A DNA stretch of 64,000 nt from Streptomyces sp. NBC_00557 (lineage in GTDB: Bacteria; Actinomycetota; Actinomycetes; Streptomycetales; Streptomycetaceae), in contig NZ_CP107796.1 in NCBI RefSeq assembly GCF_036345995.1, forward strand, positions 4,774,001-4,838,000, written 5' to 3'. A program made the position numbers and the translations under genes. Under the pieces are notes generated by a model that saw only the letters and a program-made list of their open reading frames with translations, did not search any database and was not told the DNA's origin. This document shows positions 58,668 to 64,000 of this stretch, one piece after another (positions within the stretch are counted from its first letter, which is position 1; each line of letters opens with the position of its first letter).

Positions 58668-58686
58668 TTCGTGAAGTTCTTCACAA
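58668..58686. promoter_or_regulatory. Rex (redox) operator-like site upstream of ndh
   Basis: Read on the minus strand, TTGTGAA-gaac-TTCACGA differs at one base from the Gram-positive Rex consensus TTGTGAA-N4-TTCACAA. It is about 320 bases upstream of ndh, in a 444-base gap. Rex is an NADH/NAD+-sensing repressor, so control of an NADH dehydrogenase is logical. Confidence 0.6.
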
Positions 58687-58751
58687 GGAATTCGGCCCGG
58701 TCGCGCCGCCAACGGGGGCCGATTGGCCCTTCCGGGGGGTCAAAGGCCGTT

Positions 58752-58763
58752 TGAACATGTTCA
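58752..58763. promoter_or_regulatory. 12-bp palindrome in the ndh leader region
   Basis: TGAACATGTTCA is a perfect palindrome about 66 bases after the Rex-like site. It may be a second regulatory site. The rest of 58562-59005 shows no gene or other clear signal. Confidence 0.35.
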
Positions 58764-59005
58764 GATGAAGGGCGCAGGAGTACTGCGGAAGGGGTTGTTC
58801 CGGGCGTGTCTCGGGACCCTCACCGCCGGCCCACCGGCCCGGAGAGGCAGCTCACGCGGCATTGACAACGGTGCAAAGGGGGCTGCGGTTCCGTTGGCCG
58901 GCCATGATCCGCGTCACGCGGGCCGCGGAGTGTAGCACAGGGCCTGTCATACCTTGTGTAGGGGCGCACGAGCACCCCCCTCGGAGCGGGTGGATACTCG
59001 ATGCC

Positions 59006-60385
59006 ATGAGCACCACGGAGCGTCCCAGGATCCTCGTAGTAGGCGGTGGGTACGTAGGCCTGTACGCAGCTCGGCGCATTCTCAAGAAGATGCGCTACGG
59101 CGAGGCGACCGTCACGGTCGTCGACCCCCGGTCGTACATGACCTACCAGCCCTTCCTCCCCGAAGCCGCCGCCGGCAACATCTCCCCTCGCCACGTCGTC
59201 GTCCCGCTGCGGCGCGTGCTGCCGAAGGCGGAGGTCCTCACCGGCCGGGTCACCACCATCGACCAGGACCGCAAGGTCGCCACGATCGCCCCGCTGGTGG
59301 GCGAGGCGTACGAGCTGCCCTTCGACTACCTCGTCATCGCGCTCGGCGCCGTCTCCCGCACCTTCCCGATCCCCGGCCTCGCCGAGCAGGGCATCGGCAT
59401 GAAGGGCATCGAGGAGTCCATCGGCCTGCGCAACCACGTGCTGGAGCAGCTGGACAAGGCCGACTCCACGAACGACGAGGAGATCCGCCGCAAGGCGCTC
59501 ACCTTCGTCTTCATCGGCGGCGGCTTCGCGGGTGCGGAGACCATCGGCGAGGTCGAGGACATGGCCCGGGACGCGGCCAAGTACTACAAGAACGTGTCCC
59601 GCGAGGACATGCGCTTCATCCTCGTCGACGCGGCCGACAAGATCCTCCCCGAGGTGGGCCCCAAGCTCGGCCAGTACGGCAAGGAGCACCTGGAGAGCCG
59701 GGGCGTGGAGATCTACCTCTCCACCTCCATGGAGTCCTGCGTCGACGGCCATGTGGTGCTGAAGAACGGCCTCGAGGTCGACGCCGACACGATCGTGTGG
59801 ACCGCCGGCGTCAAGCCGAACCCGGCCCTCGCCCGCTTCGGTCTGCCGCTCGGCCCGCGCGGCCACGTCGACTGCGAGCCCACGCTCCAGGTCAAGGGCA
59901 CGGACTACATCTGGGCCGCCGGCGACAACGCCCAGGTCCCGGACCTCGTCGGCCGCAAGGCGGGCAACGAGAACGCCTGGTGCCCGCCGAACGCCCAGCA
60001 CGCGCTGCGCCAGGCCAAGGTGCTCGGCGACAACGTGGTCTCCGGCATGCGGGGCTTCCCGCAGAAGGAGTACGAGCACGCCAACAAGGGTGCGGTCGCC
60101 GGTCTCGGCCTGCACAAGGGCGTGGCGATGATCGTCATGGGCAAGATGAAGATCAAGCTCAAGGGCCGTCTCGCCTGGTACATGCACCGTGGCTACCACG
60201 GTCTGGCGATGCCGACCTGGAACCGCAAGATCCGCGTCTTCGCCGACTGGACGCTCGGCATGTTCCTCAAGCGCGAGGTCGTCTCCCTGGGCGCCATGGA
60301 GAACCCGCGCGAGGAGTTCTACGAGGCCGCCAAGCCGGCCCCGGTCGCCGCCGCGAAGACCGAGGAGAAGGCCAAGGCCTCCTGA
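59006..60385 (+). CDS. ndh: Type II NADH dehydrogenase
   Basis: A 459-residue NDH-2: an N-terminal FAD Rossmann motif (LVVGGGYVGLYAA), a second NADH-binding Rossmann motif (FIGGGFAGAETIGEV, about 170) and C-terminal WAAGDNAQVPD that contacts FAD. The C-terminus has amphipathic helices for membrane attachment (LKGRLAWYMHRGYHGLAMPT). It oxidises NADH to quinone without proton pumping. ATG 59006 gives the family N-terminus (MSTTERPRILVVGGG). Probably controlled by Rex. Confidence 0.93.
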   Translation: MSTTERPRILVVGGGYVGLYAARRILKKMRYGEATVTVVDPRSYMTYQPFLPEAAAGNISPRHVVVPLRRVLPKAEVLTGRVTTIDQDRKVATIAPLVGEAYELPFDYLVIALGAVSRTFPIPGLAEQGIGMKGIEESIGLRNHVLEQLDKADSTNDEEIRRKALTFVFIGGGFAGAETIGEVEDMARDAAKYYKNVSREDMRFILVDAADKILPEVGPKLGQYGKEHLESRGVEIYLSTSMESCVDGHVVLKNGLEVDADTIVWTAGVKPNPALARFGLPLGPRGHVDCEPTLQVKGTDYIWAAGDNAQVPDLVGRKAGNENAWCPPNAQHALRQAKVLGDNVVSGMRGFPQKEYEHANKGAVAGLGLHKGVAMIVMGKMKIKLKGRLAWYMHRGYHGLAMPTWNRKIRVFADWTLGMFLKREVVSLGAMENPREEFYEAAKPAPVAAAKTEEKAKAS

Positions 60386-60406
60386 CCCCGGTCACCTGAA
60401 ACACCC

Positions 60407-60450
60407 CCGAAGGGGCCGCCTGCCATCCGTGGTGCGGGCGGCCCCTTCGG
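60407..60450 (+). terminator. Hairpin after ndh
   Basis: Perfect 14-bp arms CCGAAGGGGCCGCC and GGCGGCCCCTTCGG with a 16-base loop, 21 bases after the ndh stop. No T-run. Confidence 0.65.
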
Positions 60451-60585
60451 CGTGTTCCGGCCGCAACTGCATGGCCACTGCAACTGTTTTGCTCAGTTGT
60501 AACTCCTTTGCGGGACTGCGCGGAACAGCGGACGGTGTTTACGTGGTTACCGGCATCCGGGATCGTCGTCTTGGAGGTGTGCGCC

Positions 60586-61878
60586 ATGGCCGACGCCGCG
60601 TCGCGGCTCAGGAGTCTTGCCGAGCAGGTGCTGGGAGCCCCGCTCCCGGTGCGGATCCGGGCCTGGGACGGCTCGCAGGCCGGGCCGCCGGACGCGCCCG
60701 CGCTGGTCGTGCGCAACCGCCGGGCCCTGCGCCGCATCCTGTTCAAACCGGGCGAGCTGGGCCTCGTCCGCGCCTGGGTCTCCGGGGACCTGGACATCGA
60801 GGGCGACCTGTACGCCACGCTGGACGCCCTGGCAGGGCTGGTCTGGGAGCGCGGCGAGGACGCCCGCGGCCTCGTGGAGTCCCTGCGCGACCCCGCCGTA
60901 CGGGCCGCCGTACGGGACCTGCTGAAGCTGGCCGGGCCGCCGATCCCGCCCGCGCCGCCGCGCGAGGAGGTCCGCAGACCGCGCCGGCGTCTGCACACGC
61001 GGCGCACCGACCGGCGGGCCATCAGCCACCACTACGACGTCGGCAACGACTTCTACGAGATCGTCCTCGGGCCGTCCATGGTGTACTCCTGCGCGTACTG
61101 GGAGGACGGCGGCACCCTGGAGACCGCCCAGCGGGACAAGCTCGAACTCGTCTGCGCCAAGCTGGGCCTGAGGGAGGGGCAGCGGCTGCTGGACGTCGGC
61201 TGCGGCTGGGGCTCGATGGCGATCCACGCCGCCCGTGAGCACGGCGCGAGCGTCGTCGGGGTCACGCTGTCGCAGGAGCAGGCGGCGTACGCCCGCAAGC
61301 GCGTCGCCGACGAGGGGCTGACCGACCGGGTGGAGATCCGCGTCCAGGACTACCGGGACGTCACCGACGGGCCGTTCGACGCCATCTCCTCCATCGGCAT
61401 GGCCGAACACGTCGGCGCCGAACGCTATCTGGAGTACGCCACGCGGCTGTACGGCCTGCTCAAGCCCGGCGGACGGCTGCTCAACCACCAGATCGGCCGC
61501 CGCCCGCAGCGCGACGAATCGGCGTACGAGGTCGACCGGTTCATCGACGCCTACGTCTTCCCCGACGGTGAACTCGCCCCCATCGGCACCACCGTGACCC
61601 TGCTGGAGCGCGCCGGGTTCGAGGTGCGGGACGTGGAGGCCCTGCGCGAGCACTACGTCCGCACCCTGCGCCGCTGGGTGACCAACCTCGAGGGGGACTG
61701 GGACCGCGCGGTCCGCCTCACCGGCCCCGGCCGGGCCCGGGTGTGGCGGCTGTACATGGCCGCCTCCGCGCTCGCCTTCGAGCACAACCGGATCGGCGTC
61801 AACCAGGTCCTTGCCGTCCGCACCCCGGAGTCCGGCGCCTCAGGGCTGCCGCTGCGCACCCGGACCTGGAACACCTGA
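60586..61878 (+). CDS. cfa: Cyclopropane-fatty-acyl-phospholipid synthase
   Basis: A 430-residue SAM-dependent enzyme that adds a methylene bridge to unsaturated acyl chains in phospholipids. The N-terminal lipid-binding region is followed by ISHHYDVGNDFYEIVLG, the SAM motif LLDVGCGWGSMA, EHVGAERY and the C-terminal GDWDRAVRLTG. It would act on the products of the desaturase at 11-12 kb. ATG 60586 has GGAGGTG upstream. It ends at a bidirectional terminator facing the ABC permease. Confidence 0.93.
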   Translation: MADAASRLRSLAEQVLGAPLPVRIRAWDGSQAGPPDAPALVVRNRRALRRILFKPGELGLVRAWVSGDLDIEGDLYATLDALAGLVWERGEDARGLVESLRDPAVRAAVRDLLKLAGPPIPPAPPREEVRRPRRRLHTRRTDRRAISHHYDVGNDFYEIVLGPSMVYSCAYWEDGGTLETAQRDKLELVCAKLGLREGQRLLDVGCGWGSMAIHAAREHGASVVGVTLSQEQAAYARKRVADEGLTDRVEIRVQDYRDVTDGPFDAISSIGMAEHVGAERYLEYATRLYGLLKPGGRLLNHQIGRRPQRDESAYEVDRFIDAYVFPDGELAPIGTTVTLLERAGFEVRDVEALREHYVRTLRRWVTNLEGDWDRAVRLTGPGRARVWRLYMAASALAFEHNRIGVNQVLAVRTPESGASGLPLRTRTWNT

Positions 61879-61893
61879 ACCCGGACACGGCAG

Positions 61894-61924
61894 AAGGGGG
61901 GCCCGTTCTCCACGGGCCCCCCTT
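61894..61924. terminator. Bidirectional hairpin between cfa and the ABC permease
   Basis: Perfect 13-bp arms AAGGGGGGCCCGT and ACGGGCCCCCCTT with a 5-base loop, between convergent genes. Confidence 0.75.
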
Positions 61925-61942
61925 ACCCCTCCGTACCGACCG

Positions 61943-64000
61943 CTACTCGGCCTTGATCGCCGTCAGCATGTTCAGCCGGGCCGCGCGCCGGGCCGGCCAC
62001 AGGGCGGCCAGGACGCCGACCGTGCCCGCCAGCAGCAGGAAGACCGCCATCCGGCCCCAGGGCAGCACCAGTTCGTACGTCGGCATCTTCGTGCCCAGCA
62101 GCTGACCGGCCGCCCAGCCGAAGAACACGCCGAGCCCGATGCCGAGCACCCCGCCGAACAGGGAGATCACCAGGGACTCCAGGCGCACCATCCGCTTGAC
62201 CGCCTTGCGGTCCAGGCCGATCGCGCGGAGCATGCCGATCTCCTGGGCGCGTTCGAACACCGACATGGCCAGGGTGTTGACGACACCGAGGATCGCGACG
62301 ATCACCGCCATGCCGAGCAGGCCGTAGAGCATGTTCAGCATCGTCGTGAACATCTGCGCGATGCTGTTGGAGATGTCCTGCTTGTCCTGGATCTTGATCG
62401 CCGGGTTCCTGCCGAGGACCTCGGCCAGCCGGTCCTTGGCCGCGCCGGAGGCGCCGCCCGCCGTCCTGACCATGACCTGCATGTCGGCCGGGTCCTTCAG
62501 GTGCGGGGTGAGGACCGCGTCGTCGAGCATGATGCCGTTGATCAGGTCGTTGCCCTCGTAGACACCGGCGACGGTCAGGGTGCGCGCCCTGCCGTCCTCG
62601 AAGTGCGCGGTGAAGCGCGAGCCGGGCGTCCAGCCGTACTCCTTCGCCCGGTCCTTGTCCACGACGACCTGCGTGCCGCGCACCGTGAACGCGCCCTGGT
62701 CCACCTTCAGGTCCGTCAGCTTCCCGATGGACGAGCCGTCGACCCCGGTCAGGAACTCGGTCTTGCCGTCGATGCGGGACTCGGCGTTGCGCAGCGGGCT
62801 GCTGGCGGTGACGCCCTTGGCGGTGGCGAGCTTCTGCGCCACGTCCGGGGAGAGCGGGGAGCGGTTGGCCATCGAGACCACGTAGTCCGCGCGGATCGCC
62901 GAGGACGCCATCTTGTCGATCGCGGTCTGCAGGCTGCCCGCCATCACCGTCATGCCGGTGATCAGGGTCAGGCCGATCATCAGCGCGGAGGCGGTGGCCG
63001 CCGTATGGCGCGGGTTGCGCACCGAGTTCTGCCGGGCCAGCTTGCCCGACACCCCGAAGGTGCGCAGCACCGGGGCGGCGGCCGCGATCAGCGGGCGGGA
63101 CAGCAGCGGGGTCAGGACGAACACGCCGATGATCAGCAGGACCGCGCCGAGACCCATCGGGGCCTGGGCGGAGTCGGCGTCCATCGTCGTGGCCGCGAGG
63201 ACCACCGCGACACCGGCCCCCGCGAACAGCGCGCCGAGCGTGTTGCGCAGCACCAGCGACTTGGTGGTGGCCTTGGCGTGGACGCTGCTCATCGCCGCCA
63301 CCGGCGGGATCTTCGCGGCGCGCCGGCCGGGCAGCCAGGCGGCCAGCATGGTGACGAGGATGCCGACCGCGAGCGCGGCCGCCACCGTGCCCGGGGTGAT
63401 CACCAGCGGTCCGTCGGGCACGCTCGCGCCGAAGGAGCCCAGCAGCGAGCGCAGCCCCGCGCCGATGCCGATGCCGGCGGCGAGTCCGGCCGCACCGGCG
63501 ACCGTGCCGACCGCGAACGCCTCGACGAGCACCGAGCGGGTGACCTGGCGGCGGGAGGCGCCGACCGCGCGCAGCAGGGCCAGTTCCCGGGTGCGCTGGG
63601 CCACCAGCATGGTGAAGGTGTTGGCGATGATGAACGTGCCGACGAACAGCGCGATGCCCGCGAACACCAGCAGCGCCTGCCTCAGGCTGCTCATCGAGTC
63701 GGCGATCTGCTTCGCCTGGTCGTCGGCGAGCTGCTTGCCGGTGGTGGTCTTCACCAGATGCGCGGGCAGCGCCTTGTCGAGCGCGGCCTTCAGCGCGGTC
63801 TGGCTGGTGCCGGGCGCGGCCTTGACGTCGATCTCGTCGTAGCCGCCCTTCTTGCCGAACAGCGCCTGCGCGGTGGGCGTGTCGAACAGGGCGAGGCTGC
63901 CGCCGGCGGAGACGTTGCCGTCGTCGGTGGTGAAGACGCCGGCGAGCCTCGGGGTGAGGACCGGGCCGTTCACGGACAGGCGCACGGTGTCGCCGACCCG
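61943..64000 (-). CDS. FtsX-like ABC transporter permease, 5' truncated
   Basis: The frame is open to the window edge, so the N-terminus is missing. The visible 685 residues hold the end of a MacB-like extracytoplasmic domain, an FtsX block (about 110-240, QRTRELALLRAVGASRRQV), two central helices and a second extracytoplasmic domain. The final FtsX block (ERAQEIGMLRAIGLDRKAV) ends with RRAARLNMLTAIKAE. The layout is the same as the permease at 35071, to which it is paralogous. Its ATPase probably lies to the right of the window. Confidence 0.9.
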   Translation of the reverse strand, partial: RVGDTVRLSVNGPVLTPRLAGVFTTDDGNVSAGGSLALFDTPTAQALFGKKGGYDEIDVKAAPGTSQTALKAALDKALPAHLVKTTTGKQLADDQAKQIADSMSSLRQALLVFAGIALFVGTFIIANTFTMLVAQRTRELALLRAVGASRRQVTRSVLVEAFAVGTVAGAAGLAAGIGIGAGLRSLLGSFGASVPDGPLVITPGTVAAALAVGILVTMLAAWLPGRRAAKIPPVAAMSSVHAKATTKSLVLRNTLGALFAGAGVAVVLAATTMDADSAQAPMGLGAVLLIIGVFVLTPLLSRPLIAAAAPVLRTFGVSGKLARQNSVRNPRHTAATASALMIGLTLITGMTVMAGSLQTAIDKMASSAIRADYVVSMANRSPLSPDVAQKLATAKGVTASSPLRNAESRIDGKTEFLTGVDGSSIGKLTDLKVDQGAFTVRGTQVVVDKDRAKEYGWTPGSRFTAHFEDGRARTLTVAGVYEGNDLINGIMLDDAVLTPHLKDPADMQVMVRTAGGASGAAKDRLAEVLGRNPAIKIQDKQDISNSIAQMFTTMLNMLYGLLGMAVIVAILGVVNTLAMSVFERAQEIGMLRAIGLDRKAVKRMVRLESLVISLFGGVLGIGLGVFFGWAAGQLLGTKMPTYELVLPWGRMAVFLLLAGTVGVLAALWPARRAARLNMLTAIKAE

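Noticed and set aside
58723..58935. 70-codon frame in the ndh leader
   Set aside because: No convincing ribosome site, and Gly/Arg-rich composition typical of non-coding GC-rich sequence.

Overview
The window is chromosomal DNA of a Streptomyces or very close relative. It is extremely GC-rich with G/C at nearly every third codon position, uses many GTG and some TTG starts, and its gene order (gal operon, ppc, pth-rplY-prs-glmU, tRNA-Gln, mfd, MazG, P450, two Rpf genes, eno, divIC, ndh, cfa) matches, from memory, the SCO3090-SCO3140 core region of S. coelicolor. No phage, IS element, rRNA or CRISPR array is visible. Both ends cut through genes: a PQQ-propeller protein at the left and an FtsX-type ABC permease at the right.

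Layout. 1-2.1 kb: propeller protein end and a LuxR-type regulator with a degenerate receiver. 2.1-7.6 kb: a solute:sodium symporter with a small membrane partner, divergent from galT-galE-galK. 7.9-10.4 kb: LuxR-type regulator, MarR regulator, methyltransferase and VOC protein. 10.4-15.2 kb: desaturase-TetR operon divergent from ppc. 15.2-20.9 kb (mostly minus strand): class E sortase substrate, small membrane protein, pth, rplY, prs, glmU, tRNA-Gln. 20.9-23.2 kb: a lower-GC HTH protein reading into the tRNA, and an orphan histidine kinase. 23.25-28.8 kb: a group of polymorphic-toxin-type domains (two deaminase-like domains, a degenerate WHH nuclease domain, SUKH-1/3/4 and YrhB-like immunity domains). 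29-34 kb: DivIVA-like coiled-coil protein, acetate-type symporter with DUF485 partner, DHA2 exporter. 34.2-37.7 kb: MacB-like ABC pair. 37.9-41.5 kb: mfd. 41.7-43.8 kb: secreted HNH nuclease, lipoprotein and an unlisted 47-codon secreted peptide. 43.8-46 kb: HTH-methyltransferase-TRD protein with matching inverted repeats upstream of and inside its gene. 46.1-49.2 kb: membrane protein, Ser/Thr kinase, DUF1906 protein. 49.3-52.4 kb: SurA-like lipoprotein, MazG, P450. 52.6-54.7 kb: two resuscitation-promoting factors, the second behind a ydaO (c-di-AMP) riboswitch. 55-62 kb: eno, divIC, a DUF501-Ppx/GppA fusion, ndh with a Rex-like operator, and cfa. 62-64 kb: the truncated ABC permease.

Functional themes: galactose uptake and Leloir catabolism, anaplerosis and glycolysis (ppc, eno), precursor supply for envelope and nucleotides (glmU, prs), cell-wall remodelling at germination (Rpf), NADH oxidation under redox control, and accessory conflict or immunity genes. 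The best candidates for an incompletely described system are the 23.25-28.8 kb toxin/immunity-domain cluster and the self-operator architecture of the methyltransferase at 43.8 kb. Family assignments rest on motif recognition by eye; no database search was possible.
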